Shown here piece by piece: positions 1 through 10,469 of a DNA stretch of 64,000 nt. Source of the DNA: Kingdonia uniflora (Eukaryota; Streptophyta; Magnoliopsida; Ranunculales; Circaeasteraceae); contig JACGCM010000779.1 in the NCBI GenBank assembly GCA_014058105.1, forward strand, positions 3,100,001-3,164,000, read 5' to 3'. The notes under the pieces are model-generated. The model ran no database searches, was not told where the DNA came from, and was given only the letters and a program-made list of their open reading frames with translations. Each line of letters starts with the position of its first letter. Positions within the stretch are counted from its first letter, which is position 1. The position numbers and the translations under genes were made by a program.

Positions 1-1021
1 AAAAACCATCATGAATGGTGTGCAGCCAGTAGACGTTTAAGGAGTTGTTCTATATACCCATAGTACACTAAGTATTTCATCGACACATCTGCCCTTTTTC
101 ACCTTAATGTGCTTACGTAACCCTGATTTCATGCTATTGTTGATAGCTTCAGCTTAGCCATTTCTCTGAAGATAGTATGGTGTCAAAGTAGATAATTAAA
201 TCTTGTAATTATGAAAGAAATTGAGGACCTTACTGATGATGAATTGCTTGCCGTTATCAGATCGTATCATTTGTGGACAGCCAGATCTGGTTATGATGTG
301 TACCCCAAAAAAACTTGATTACATCGTTTTCGTCGGTATAAGATAGTGGTACTACTTTGACCCACTTTGTGAAGTATTTTGGGGCCACAAGAACCAATTT
401 ATTGTTACCCGACGCAGTGTGAAATGGACCAATGATGTCAATTGCCCATCTTTTGAATGACTAGAGAGCATTACTAACGTATAAGTCGAGGGCAGGGCTT
501 TTGATGTCTTGAGCATGGATTTTGCACTTGTAGCATTTTCTGACAAATTCTTTACAATCTTGTTTCATTTTTAGCCAGTATAATCCTTGGGAAAATGCCC
601 TTTGTGCCAGTGATCTTCCCGAGATGTGAGCTACGCTGATTCCTTCACGAAATCCTTTTATTTGGACATGTGCTTGTTTATGAGAGATGCATTCGATAAG
701 CAGTCCTCCCCCGGTAATTCGACATAGTACCCCATCATGGACGTTGAACAATGGACATTTGGCTAAGAGTGATCAAGCTTCTTCTTTATTGTCTAGGAGA
801 GTGTTAAAGCTGAGGTATGCAAAGGATAGTCTTCTCCAATCTTTAAGATCCTCATCTTCGGTAACTTAAATCTGCATGGTATAACTTGTATCGAGACTAA
901 AATGTTCGATTATCTCAATGTCTAATGTTCCTTTTTTACTGTGTTTGAGCGTTGATGAGATGTATGTTAGTGCGCCGGCTTGGCGATTTTCAGCTCTAGG
1001 TAGATAAGAGATTGTTGTTAT
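1..1021 (-). pseudogene. Integrase region of G1a
   Basis: Read on the minus strand, 461-751 carries the integrase zinc-binding region (AHISGRSLAQRAF, then YWLKMKQDCKEFVRKCYKCK, with the CxxC pair). Bases 1-340 hold degenerate catalytic-core sequence (RSDNGKQ) and the YRTTP and STGCTPFMMVF stretch that follows the core in plant gypsy integrases. Bases 870-1,021 still read the end of the extra RNase H (PRAENRQAGA), showing that MULE-1 entered this domain. Stops occur throughout. The same region is seen again at 43,110-44,497. Confidence 0.8.
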
Positions 1022-1030
1022 TTTAAATTT

Positions 1031-1240
1031 GGGAAATTTTGACTACAATCCCACCTGTAAACTTAATATTTTCCTTTAGTCCCCAAGTTGTTTAAATATG
1101 TAGTTTTAGTCCCCAAATTGCCTCTGACCGCCGGTCAACCTTCTTTGAACTCAAATTTTGAACTAAACTGACTAAACTACTCTCACGTGAGTTTCACGTG
1201 AATTTCTCTAGAAGGTAAACAAGTTGTCTTCAGGTCATCT
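1031..1240 (+). repeat. MULE-1 left terminal inverted repeat
   Basis: Pairs with the reverse complement of 7,762-7,972 over about 210 bases with scattered mismatches, ending at a shared GGTCATCT / AGATGACC boundary. The target duplication TTTAAATTT lies just outside at 1,022-1,030. It contains CACGTGA motifs near 1,183-1,201. Confidence 0.92.
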
Positions 1241-1394
1241 ATTCCCCAAATCCAACTCAAACGGTCATCTTATTCCCCAAATACCCAATGGCCATCTCCT
1301 TCCCAATTCTCTTTTACTTTTCTAAGTTTTGGTGTTGGTCATGTCCTTCCCAAATACCTCCATTAAAGCTCTCTGTCTCTCATTTCTAAGTTTT

Positions 1395-1490
1395 GGTACT
1401 GGTTTGTCTCTGTGTCTCAGGGAGGTGGAAGTGGAGGTGGAGGTGGTGGTGGTGGTGATGATATGAAGGTAAAATCACTTTATATCTCTT
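1395..1490 (+). repeat. GGN-rich microsatellite in MULE-1
   Basis: A run of GGA/GGT/GGC triplets near 1,420-1,456 reads as a glycine stretch followed by DDMK in one plus frame, then a possible splice donor (AAG|GTAAAA). Copy 2 has the same run, slightly longer, at 44,894-44,950. It could be the first exon of the zinc-finger ORF downstream, but no acceptor was established. Confidence 0.4.
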
Positions 1491-1587
1491 TGTCTATCTA
1501 ATTAATCATGTATTTTATATAAATTTTAAAAAATCACCATTGAGGCATAAAGTTAAGGAATGGGGAGTAAAAATAAATTGTAGGATA

Positions 1588-1745
1588 ATTTGTGTCCTAT
1601 CTGTGATCAAGCTTTTCATGGTATTGGATATCATAAATTGGGACTAACCCATACTAATTTATTGATGATTTATGATTTTTCTGGTTGGATGATTTGTGCC
1701 CTATATGTGATCAAGCTTTTCATGGTATTGGGAATTGATCATGGT
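1588..1745 (+). repeat. Internal direct repeat of about 35 bases in MULE-1
   Basis: The string CTATCTGTGATCAAGCTTTTC near 1,599 recurs with one change near 1,704, both followed by ATGGTATTGG. The same pair is present in MULE-2 near 45,080 and 45,183, so the duplication predates the split of the two copies. In one frame it reads CPICDQAF, which hints at a decayed zinc-binding segment but is too short to call. Confidence 0.55.
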
Positions 1746-1909
1746 TATATAGTATGTGCAATAAGCCAAATTACAGTAGAATAATGTAATTCCATGTTTC
1801 TAAATCAATTAAGAACCCTGGTAGAAAGTACTTGAAATACCAATTCCCTACCCGTACTGCTTTCTAATGGTTAAGTAAAGCCATTGGGCAATCTTTAAAT
1901 TTGCCAAAT

Positions 1910-2220
1910 ATGAGTATCTCCTCATTCAAAGGTATTTGCTTTGGTTGTGAGAAAATTGGGCACTGGTGGAGAGAAAGTCCTTGGAGGACTGTAGTTTGCC
2001 CTAAAGGTGGTTGTGGACTCTTGAAATTGTATAAATCTACTGCTCAGAGAAGCAAGGGTAAAAGAAGTTCTTAGTTTGTGAAAATGCTCAATGCAAGTTC
2101 TTTATGTGGCTAAATAACTATATACATGAATAAGGAAAGAAAAATGCTGAATTTGAAACTACGACTAATTTGAGTGTCAAGGTGAGTGTGAATATGAGAT
2201 TAGATGAATTTTGCAAATAG
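1910..2220 (+). pseudogene. Accessory zinc-knuckle plus GRF-type zinc-finger ORF of MULE-1 (frameshifted)
   Basis: The translation opens MSISSFKGICFGCEKIGHWW: a CxxC then GH spacing like a CCHC zinc knuckle, whose last Cys is lost here. CPKGGCGLLKLYKSTAQ follows and, after a one-base insertion near 2,060, LVCENAQCKFFMWLN. The order C..CG, KSTA, KGK, VC, CKFFMW matches the GRF zinc finger (Pfam zf-GRF), a single-strand nucleic-acid-binding module found with zinc knuckles at the C-terminus of plant topoisomerase 3-alpha and similar proteins. It is plus-strand, opposite to the transposase. The intact version is 45,393-45,728. A captured host exon or a long-term MULE accessory gene are both possible. 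Confidence 0.6.
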
Positions 2221-2455
2221 TTTAAAGGGAAATCTTTAATGGAATGAGATTAGGAGTGTAGTGGTTAGAGATGGTTATTATGTAAGAGGATAAATCTTAG
2301 GGATATTGTACCTTATTTACCATATTAATTAAAATGTAATATTATTCTTAAAGTTTCTTCTAATACAAGTTATATATAATTCTTCTGATACAAGTTTGAT
2401 ATGTTTATAGTCTTTATCATTATTAATCATGTGTGCACACTCTACACATAGCACA

Positions 2456-2560
2456 TACCAACCATTATCCCCTCTTACCATTATTCCCTAACCATTATCC
2501 CCTAGCCATTATCCCCTAACCATTATCCATCCCCCAAAACCATTATCCCCCAACTACCAA
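2456..2560 (+). repeat. Minisatellite of about 15 bp in MULE-1
   Basis: About six to seven imperfect units of the form ACCATTATCCCCTA. MULE-2 has only about three or four units at 45,940-45,995, so copy number changed after duplication. The CCCCTAA core resembles plant telomere sequence, but the unit is longer. Confidence 0.7.
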
Positions 2561-2604
2561 CATTGGGAAACCCCTCAAATGCCTTTAGTTCCCTACTTTT
2601 TTTT

Positions 2605-2613
2605 TATAAAACC
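2605..2613 (+). promoter_or_regulatory. TATA box (TATAAAACC) upstream of the acidic ORF
   Basis: TATAAAACC lies 92 bases before the ATG at 2,697, followed by a CT-rich leader typical of plant 5' UTRs. It is conserved in MULE-2 at 46,043-46,051. Confidence 0.5.
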
Positions 2614-2696
2614 AAGCATTTCCCCAATCCTTCTTCAAAATATCACCCTCTTCCCTTTTCTTTTCTTTTATTTTCTTATCTTCAATACCTCAAAGA

Positions 2697-3020
2697 ATGC
2701 CTCTTTTCTCTGTAACTGAGAGTATCTTTTCTTTTAAAGAAGAGTATATTGGAATTGCAAAATGATATAATTCATCCTCCAACAGTGAGGCTAGTTCGAC
2801 AGAGGAGGATGAGAGTAAGTATGGGTGGACAGAAGAAAAGAAGGAAGATGAAGCAGACGAGGAAGAAGAAGAGGTAGATGAGGAAGATGAAGATGAAGAA
2901 GGGACAGATGAGGAAGAAAAGGATGAGGAAGAGACAGACGAGAAAGAAAAGGAAGAGGAAGAGATAGAAGGGAAAGATGAAGATTTTGTTTTTGACTGTG
3001 GATATTGCCTTGTTTTTTAG
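2697..3020 (+). pseudogene. Acidic accessory ORF of MULE-1 (one in-frame stop)
   Basis: Starts MPLFSVTESIFSFKEEYIG and, after one in-frame stop (TGA at the 23rd codon), continues as a serine-rich then extremely Glu/Asp-rich tail to a stop at 3,018-3,020. The MULE-2 copy (46,130-46,408) lacks the internal stop. Function is unknown: long acidic tails occur in chromatin-associated and nuclear proteins, but composition alone cannot assign a role. It follows the zinc-finger ORF on the same strand but has its own TATA box, so it looks like a separate transcription unit. Confidence 0.5.
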
Positions 3021-3519
3021 GTTCTCTTTTGGGATCCCTTCTCTTTATGGGATGTAGAGATGCTTCTTTGTTTTGTTTGGGATCCCAGAAAGTATTTTTG
3101 TTTTTGCTTGGATTCTCTTTCTGTTTTTGTATTGTGGTAGTGGTTGTGAATCAATGGAAATGCCTTTATCTTTTTTTGTATTGTGGAACTGCCTTTTTTT
3201 GTCCCCTTTTTATGTTAACAGGGGCATAAAGATGATGAACTTTCCATTTTTCTTCCATAGTTTTCCTCGTTTGTATTGTGACAATTTTAGACCAAAAATG
3301 GCTACCTGCTCATTTCAGATCACTAGTCCCTATGCATTTTAGGCCGACAGTATTCATGAAAGAAACATAGACAAACAATAAACATATGCCACTATGAGAC
3401 AAACATGAAACATTCATGAAAAAAACTAGGGTAAAAAAAAATTGAGTACATAGAGTACCTGTTAAAATTCATGAAAGAAACATTTCACTGCCGTTCTTGT
3501 AAGGGTTAGAGCTTGGGGC

Positions 3520-4190
3520 TTGAGCTTGCTCTGTTGATGCCTGAGTTTGCCTTAAGGCTTGAGCTTGCCATGTTGATGCCCTAGTTTGCCTTTGAGTCTG
3601 AGACTGCCGTTGGGCTTGACTCTGCCTTGAGGCTTGAGTTGTTTTAAACTGCCTTTGGGCTTGACTTGCTTGATTCTGCCTTGAGGCTTGAGTAACTTGA
3701 GACTACCTTTTTGTTTGACTTGCTTGACTTTACATTGGGGCTTGAGTAGCTTGAGACTGGCTTTAAGCTTGACTTGCTCTAGTTTTCTTTGGGGTTTCAG
3801 TAGTTTGAGATTGGCTTTGAAGCTTGATTTGCCTTGGGACTGTAGTAGCTTGAGACTGGCTTTGAGCTTGAGTTGCCCTAGTTTGCCTTGGGGCTACAGT
3901 AGCTTGAGACTGCCATTGGGTTTGACTTTCTCTAGTTTTCCTTAGGGCATCAGTAGCTTGATATTGTCATTGGGCTTGACTTGCTCTAGTTTTCCTTGTG
4001 GCATCAGTAACTTCAGTTTGCCTTTGAGTTTGCCTTGATTGACTTTTCCTTATGCCTTGAGTAGCTTGAGTTTGGCTTTGAGTTTGACTTGATTGTGTTT
4101 TCCTTGGGGCTTGAACTTGTTATCTTGATGCCCTAGTTTTCATTGGGGCTTGACTTGCTTGAGTTGGCCTTAGGGCTTCAGTATCTTGAG
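3520..4190 (-). repeat. Imperfect repeats encoding the transposase C-terminal tail
   Basis: Many units containing GCTTGAGTAGCTTGAGACTG or GGGCTTGACTTGCTCTAG, spaced roughly 50-65 bases. Read on the minus strand they encode a tail rich in Gln, Ala, Thr, Ser, Arg and Lys, with recurring QSQAT, PRKTRAS and SQAQ. The same array is at 47,280-47,960 in MULE-2. Confidence 0.7.
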
Positions 4191-7100
4191 TTTTCCTTGC
4201 ACCCCTAGCAGATCTCCCACCACCACCACCACCAATACCACAACTTCCCCTCCCGCTTGTATTTTGTGTTGCAGGTGGTAAGCCAGCACTGCACATATGT
4301 CTTTCAATGCTAACATTTGTATCTACCCTCTTAGGTGCTCTTGCCACTCTTGGCCTTGGTGTTGTTGGTGCACCCTAACAAGTTTTCTTGTTGTGACCAT
4401 AGCCACCACATTATCTACATTTCTTCTGCCTCTTTCCTTCATCTGGATCAGGGATTCTTTTATTTCTAGGTCTCCCAGCTCCTTTTACCAATGGGGGAGT
4501 TAGAAAATGGTTTGTAGGCTGCATATAATACAAAAATAAGCATACAAATGAAATATCAACTCAGATACACTTGTGTTCAAATACAAACCTTTTCTCATTC
4601 TGATCCATCAACTACAGGATATATAACATTGTTATATGTTTAGACATATGAAGTAACTTTGCGAAAACAAGAAACTTAGTTGCTAGCCATCCATAAAAAA
4701 AAGTTAGCTTTTAAAAAATTAGAGACACAACTTTGTAAACATTTAGATTATTAACCAAAAAATACTTTACTTACTTAACCCATGGCCACCCATAAGGGAG
4801 TGTAGCACTAACAGCATGCACACATGGTAGTCCAAAAAGTTGTCATTCATGGCAGTCACATTCATGTATGTTGGTATTCACTCTCCATCTTGGGAAATTT
4901 ATTCCAATTGTAAGAAAAGATCCTGATATGATTCCTTACACCTGATTTGACCATAGCATTTGATCATCTTATCAATGTAGGTTTGTGCTCTAGCGACCAG
5001 CACCAAACCTCCAAAAAAGATATACATATAGTCACATAGTAGTTCATGAAAGGAAGAAAAGATCTCAACCAAGAAGAAAATTTCTTGTTTAGCTTACATG
5101 CTTCTTCTCTCTCTTTTGCCTTGAGCCTCTTGTCATACATGAGTTTCATCAACATTATATTCATTTTTTCTAGTAACTTATGGATTGGCCTCTCCCTAAT
5201 CTTCAAAATTCACATGTTAAAAGACTCACTGAAGTTGTTTGTGATGTGTTCATACTTGGCAGTGAAATCAAAGTGACCTAGCTCATTATTCATTTTGCTT
5301 CTTAAGTAACCCGTCATGAGCAGCTGGGTTTACCAGTTTGAGTTGGTCCATGTGTTTTTTCTTTTGTAGATTACTTAAATGCCTTTGCTGCACTTCACAC
5401 TAACCACACTATTTGGGTCCCCCTGTGAAACCTATTCATATTCTTGTACATATGTCTAAAGCAGAATCTGTGATTTGTATGAGGAAAAATGGGAGTCATA
5501 GCATCAATGAGTCCCTTCGGTCTATCTGATATGAATGTTAGCTTTTGATTATGTAGAATGAGACAGGGCTGAAGAACCTCAAAGAAGTTTGTCCAAGTTT
5601 CTTTATATTCTGATCTGCATAAGTAAACCGCAATAGGGTATGGGCTATTGTTGCCATCCAAGCTAATGCCTGATAACTGACCTCCCCATATTTAACCATT
5701 AAAAAACAACCATCCAAATAAAGTACAGGTTTACATCCACTTAACCATCCATCAAAACTTACCTTAAACATCACCAATGAACTTTTTCGCTGGTTAATTT
5801 GAAGATCTTACCTACATTTGACCAAACTGCTAGGGTTAACCAATAAGACTTGTCTCATAAATTCAGGTTACAGAATATAACCTTCAACATATGATCCAAC
5901 TATCTAATCCATGCATATAGTCCAAGAATTCCATGAAGTATAATATGAAATATCAACACTATACCATCTTGAAATCAGCTCCTTCACACCTGTTGGTCTA
6001 GTGGTTCTCACTGTCCTAATTGTTTCTTCAACTTCCTTTGCCACCCACTGGGCATTTGAATTTTTTTCTAGATTGGCTACTTTTACCAGGACATGTGTGA
6101 ATAAGATGACTACTTTTCCTCATACTGAAAGTGGTACCATTTGGGTTAACCTTAACATCAAATATCCATTGACTGTTGAATGTTTCAGCCTCAGTACAAA
6201 TGTATCTTACCTTCATACAGTCATTTTTTTTTTTTTGGAATTGGTGCTTGTTCATAATGGCCCATTACCTTAAAAAAGCTCTGTAAGCATCAATTGTGGG
6301 CCACTCCACTCCATGCCAATAACCATCTCTAACCCAGGATTATGCACAGGTAATGTAATATGATGTACTTTCGCTTCTTCTGTTACAAAAATGTTATCAC
6401 ATTTTTTAGCCAAATCTCTGAACTCATTATCACATTTGTCTATATCAGCCTGGGTTGGGCCATCATCAGCATCAACTGATGAGTGATTTGAGTAATGTAC
6501 TTTCTCTATACCTAGGCTATCTGGGTTAGTTTTTGCCCATCTATTCCAAGCACTAACTTCATTAACTTCTTCTTCATCATTTGAAGCCTCTCCCCCGAAT
6601 TCAACTTCAGCCTCAGTTTCTACATTAACTAGAGTATCATCCCCCAATCCAACTCTACCCTTAGTTTCAATATTAGGTTTATCATCACTGAAGTCCATAT
6701 GTGGGAAATCATCAAGTTCATCCACATGTACTTCTATTGCCCTTGGATTCTTAAATCTTTTAGTGTTCTCTTCACCATTTTGTAAACTATTGCCTTTTGA
6801 GTCACCACTGCCAGTTTTTTACCCGTGGCAATAGCCTCATGTTGAAGTAGATTAAACTGTGTACTCCCATACTGTGTAGTCTCAACCTGAACTTCAACAT
6901 GAGAAGTAGGACATATTGGTGGTCCTTCATCTGGTTCCATCATAACTACATCTGGTTATTGAATTAAAGGTGGGGGCACGACTTCTATAGGCACTGCATG
7001 TACATAGAAATATACATCCAACATACTATCTGCATCACTACAATACCACATCTTATTCAAATTTGTATCATCACAAACATCCACTATCCCACCTACACAT

Positions 7101-7290
7101 AGTATCTTCACCACTATCCTGGAACAAGGTGAGATAGCTTCATTTATCCCAACAATATCAGACATAATTGACCTTGATAGTAAAACTGATCGCCATCTAT
7201 ATTTTCAAATATATACATGTCCCCATCAATGTATAGATGATGTTCGTACCCTGTCTCCCCATGTTTAGACCATCTACCTACCTAATGAAT
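3530..7290 (-). pseudogene. MULE-1 MuDR-type transposase, broken
   Basis: Read right to left. N-terminal acidic region (7,165 to 6,270) with PIEVVPPPLIQ and EGPPICPTSHVEV. Then a DNA-binding section near 6,200-5,880. The DDE transposase domain (5,777-5,395) reads FDGWLSGCKPVLYLDGCF, a metal-binding DG, then FISDRPKGLIDAM and HRFCFRHMYKN, as in Pfam MULE transposase. Next come a decayed SWIM zinc finger (about 4,880-4,780), a zinc-knuckle/proline-rich part (4,503-4,297) and a repetitive Q/A/T-rich tail (to about 3,530). Multiple stops and frameshifts separate these pieces, so no active enzyme is made from this copy. MULE-2 shows the same order at 51,150-47,280. Confidence 0.85.
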
Positions 7291-7761
7291 AATGACATTT
7301 TTAGGTCATTCCTGTCATTGTAGCATACCCCCAAACACTATATAATTAAGACGAATATCATGGTAACATACCCAAAACACCTAATTTAAAAACACCACTT
7401 GTAAAAGCCCAATTTTTTTTAATATACCCTAATTACCGAAAACAAAAATCCTAATTTTATTTTACAATCCAAACCACTTTTAGAAAGCCCCAATTTTGTA
7501 ACCCAAACTCTAATTCCTAACATAAGAGACCTACATTGTGATTTTCTAATTTTACCTGAGAGAGATTTACAAATTTTACCTATTCGAAAATAAAGAAGGA
7601 GAGAGGGAGAAAGAGAGACTTGCATTGTGATTAAAGGCTTGGCGAGATGAGTGCTGCACTCTAGTTTTCCAAATTTGTATAGTTACAGAAGATTAAGATT
7701 CTTCCAAATTTTCCCTACATTTTCCCTCCAATACAAATTTGTTTGAAATAATTTTGGGGAA

Positions 7762-7972
7762 GAGATGACCGGAAGATAACTTGTTCACCTGCTAGAAAAA
7801 TTCACGTATAACTCGCCTGAGGGTAATTTAGTCAGCTCATGTCAAAATTTAAGCTCAACAAAGGTTGACCGATGGTCAGAGGAAATTTGGGGACCAAAAC
7901 TACATATTTAAACAACTTGGGGACTAAATGTAAATATTTAGTCTACAAGTGGGACTGTAGTCAAATTTTCCC
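7762..7972 (-). repeat. MULE-1 right terminal inverted repeat
   Basis: Reverse complement of 1,031-1,240 with mismatches; ends ...CAAATTTTCCC and is followed by the target duplication TTTAAATTT at 7,973-7,981. Confidence 0.92.
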
Positions 7973-7981
7973 TTTAAATTT

Positions 7982-8960
7982 CTTCATTTTTTCTTCGACT
8001 AGAGCTGCGTAATCAACTATTTGGCCTGATGTTTTAAATATCTTGTTGTAATGGTTGGCTACGAGTAGGGAATCGACGTAGGCAGCTATTTCTTCCACTC
8101 CAAGTGCTAGTGCGAGATCCAGTCCATGCAGGATTACATCATACTCTTTTTCATTAGTGGTTACATAAAAGTTTAGTTTGACAACTTTTTCAATTCTATG
8201 ATTGAATGGTGTAATGAGGACAATACCGATCCCTGACCCTCATGGTCCAGCAGATCCATCTCTAAAGAGTTTCCATCGTGTACTTCGCGACCATACATCT
8301 GGTTCTGTAATTGAATCATCGGCAAATACTTCTTGAGGTTCCTCCCATTTGGGGAAATCTGCATAAAATTGGCTACTGCTTGTTAATTAACTGATATTTT
8401 TGACTCGAAAAAGGTATCATATTTGCATAGGAACACAAACAATTGTTGAACTCTCCAGGATTTTTCTTTTTTAGAGAGCATGAGCTTAATGGGGAACTTG
8501 GTGATGACTTTGATGGGGAGGGCTTGGAAATAAGGTCAATGTTTTTAAGAGCTATAGACCATGGCGAGTTGCTGTTTCTGAGTTGTTGTATATTTCTTTT
8601 TCGTAGGCATGAGATTTTTACTGATGAAGTAGATTAGTTTTTCTACCCCACCGTCTTCTCAAATATGAACTAAACAGATGGTCGTCTGTTATCGATAAGT
8701 ACATTATTAGTACTTCCCCATCAGTAGGAGTACTCATTATGGAAGGACGCTCCGAGTATCTTTTAAGATCTTGGAAAACCAATTTACAGTTTGGAGTATA
8801 GATAATTTCTTTGGGCTCTTTCTTGGACACTGGGGCTGGGTTCCTACAAAAAATGAGGTAAATAAGTTTACATGGATAAGAAGATTTGGAGATAAATCTG
8901 TGAAGAGTCCCAATCTTGCCAGCAAGCTTTTGGCCATCTATTTTATTTCGGGGTGAAGGC
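7982..8960 (-). pseudogene. Tandem RNase H domains of G1a
   Basis: 8,618-8,962 reads the classical gypsy RNase H that follows RT (KEPKEIIYTPNC, STPTDGEVLIMYLSITD). 8,400 to 7,982 reads a second RNase H with the DGSAGP, GSGIGIVLITP, NEKEYD and YVDSLL blocks carrying the D, E and D catalytic positions. A second RNase H of this kind is the hallmark of Tat elements. The MULE insertion at 7,972 cuts the end of this second domain; its last residues continue at 1,021. Frame changes and stops are present. Confidence 0.8.
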
Positions 8961-9790
8961 ATTGCTATGAGTAGTTTGATTTGTACCGAATCTATTTCTA
9001 TGCCTCTCTTACTAACCAGATATCCCAGAAACTTCCCTAATACAACACTAAATTATCATTTGTCTAGATTGAATTTCATTTGGTAAATACAAAGGATGTC
9101 GAAGATGGTTTGTAGATTGCTGAAATGATCCTTCCATTTTAAACATTTGCAGATCATACCGTCGATGTATACTTCCATGATTTTGCCTAAGTAATCTTTA
9201 AATATTTGAGTGACAAGTAGTTGATAAGTGGCTCCTAAAATTTTTAAGCCAAAGGGCGTAACTGTGTAACAGTAGAGACCTCGTTCCGTAATAACTATTG
9301 TTTGTCTTGGACTTCTTCGACAAGAGGAGCCGATTGTAACCGGAAGCTGCATCCATCATCGAAAGAAGTTCCTGCCTTGCTACGGAGTCGAGGAGATAAG
9401 GAATCTGAGGGAGGGAAAAGTTATCTTTTGATGTGAATTTTTTTTGCTCTGTAAAATCTATACAGACCCTGATCATCCCAATCAATTTTCTTTGGGACAG
9501 TCATGATATTTGAGACCCATTTTGGATATTTGGCTTCTCGAATGAACCCGACGCAAAGGAGTTTATCAATTTTCTTATTAACTGCTTCTCGAAGGTGAGA
9601 AGCTAAATTGTGATGCTTCTGCACTACTATTTTACTGTCTGGAAGGAGGTTGAGTTTGTTGCATGCAATCGATGGATAGATGCCAGGCATCATTTGGAAA
9701 GACCATGTAAAGATGTCGACATTATTCTTTAAAAGTAATAATAAGGTTTCTATTTCTTCGGATGACAGCTTTAAGCCAATTAAAGTATTT
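8961..9790 (-). pseudogene. Reverse transcriptase of G1a
   Basis: Recognisable RT blocks on the minus strand: IACNKLNLLPDSKIVVQKHH (9,690 side), RVCIDFTEQKKFTSKDNFSL, LLSMMDAASGYNRLL, then VTPFGLKILGATYQLLVTQI and VYIDGMICK. The active-site motif, normally YVDD in this lineage, reads YIDG, so the second Asp is lost. Frameshifts separate the pieces. It lies between the protease (right) and RNase H (left). Confidence 0.85.
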
Positions 9791-9872
9791 CATCCTGGTC
9801 GATCGAGCTCTATGGATTCAACCGCATCAGTAACGTGTTGCTCAGATGTTGGAGGGGGCTCCTGTTGTAATT

Positions 9873-10420
9873 CTATGCCTTCATAAGTTTTGCTGTGTAA
9901 GAATTTGTGGTGGTATTTTTGCACATTAGTGCCACAGCTTGACTCCCTTTGATTTCATAAACTCCATGATATATTGAAAATTGTATGGCCAGATGATATG
10001 TCGATGGAACTACCTTAAAAGAATGGAGCCAACTTCTTCCTAAGATCACTAAATATTTTGACTCAACATCAATGACAATGAATTTAACGAAGGTGGTTTC
10101 TGGTCCCGCTTGAACGAGCAGTGTGATTTCACCTAAGGCTGATTCTTTGGAATAGTTAAACCCTATGATAGTTGTTGTCGAAGCTTTGACTGAATCCTTG
10201 AGGCCTAGAACATCAATTGCTCCTTTGAATAATATATCTGTTGTACTTCCCATATATACAAGAAGAATGTATAAGTAGTCCTGTCCTACTTTGAGCATTA
10301 TGACCAATGGATCGTCATGAGAGTATTTGACATGGCTAGTAGCACAGTCTTCGAAGGAAATATGATATGGACATTTGGCTTTGCTAAAAATGGGTGGAAG
10401 CTTTGTAGATAATTCTGAGG
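9873..10420 (-). pseudogene. Retropepsin-like protease of G1a
   Basis: The minus-strand ORF at 9,873-10,307 reads VGQDYLYILLVYMGSTTDIL, where the usual D-x-G-S catalytic site reads YMGS, then GRSWLHSFKVVPSTYHLAIQ and a KGSQAVALMC end. These are the landmarks of the Tat-type aspartic protease between gag and RT. Loss of the catalytic Asp means an inactive product. The equivalent in G1b is 53,715-54,269. Confidence 0.8.
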
Positions 10421-10469
10421 AGATAATCTTGCAGCAGGATGAGATTATGTCGTCTTTCTTTCTCTTTTT

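Larger units (their letters stand above)
1031..7972 (-). mobile_element. MULE-1, Mutator-like DNA transposon nested in G1a
   Basis: A 6.9-kb element bounded by about 210-bp terminal inverted repeats beginning GGGAAAATTTGACTACA and flanked by a perfect 9-bp target duplication TTTAAATTT (1,022-1,030 and 7,973-7,981). Nine-base duplications and long inverted repeats define the Mutator superfamily. Inside, the minus strand carries a broken MuDR-type transposase (about 3,530-7,290); the plus strand carries two accessory ORFs (1,910-2,220 and 2,697-3,020). The strand given is that of the transposase. A sister copy lies at 44,507-51,818 with the same duplication at the same gypsy position, so both descend from one insertion. 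Confidence 0.93.

Noticed and set aside
2456..2560. Interstitial telomere repeat
   Set aside because: The CCCCTAA core occurs only within a 14-15-bp unit; no consecutive CCCTAAA copies are present.
3688..3945. Plus-strand 85-codon Leu/Ser-rich ORF as a membrane protein
   Set aside because: It is the antisense shadow of the repeats encoding the transposase tail; the minus-strand frame fits the transposase context.
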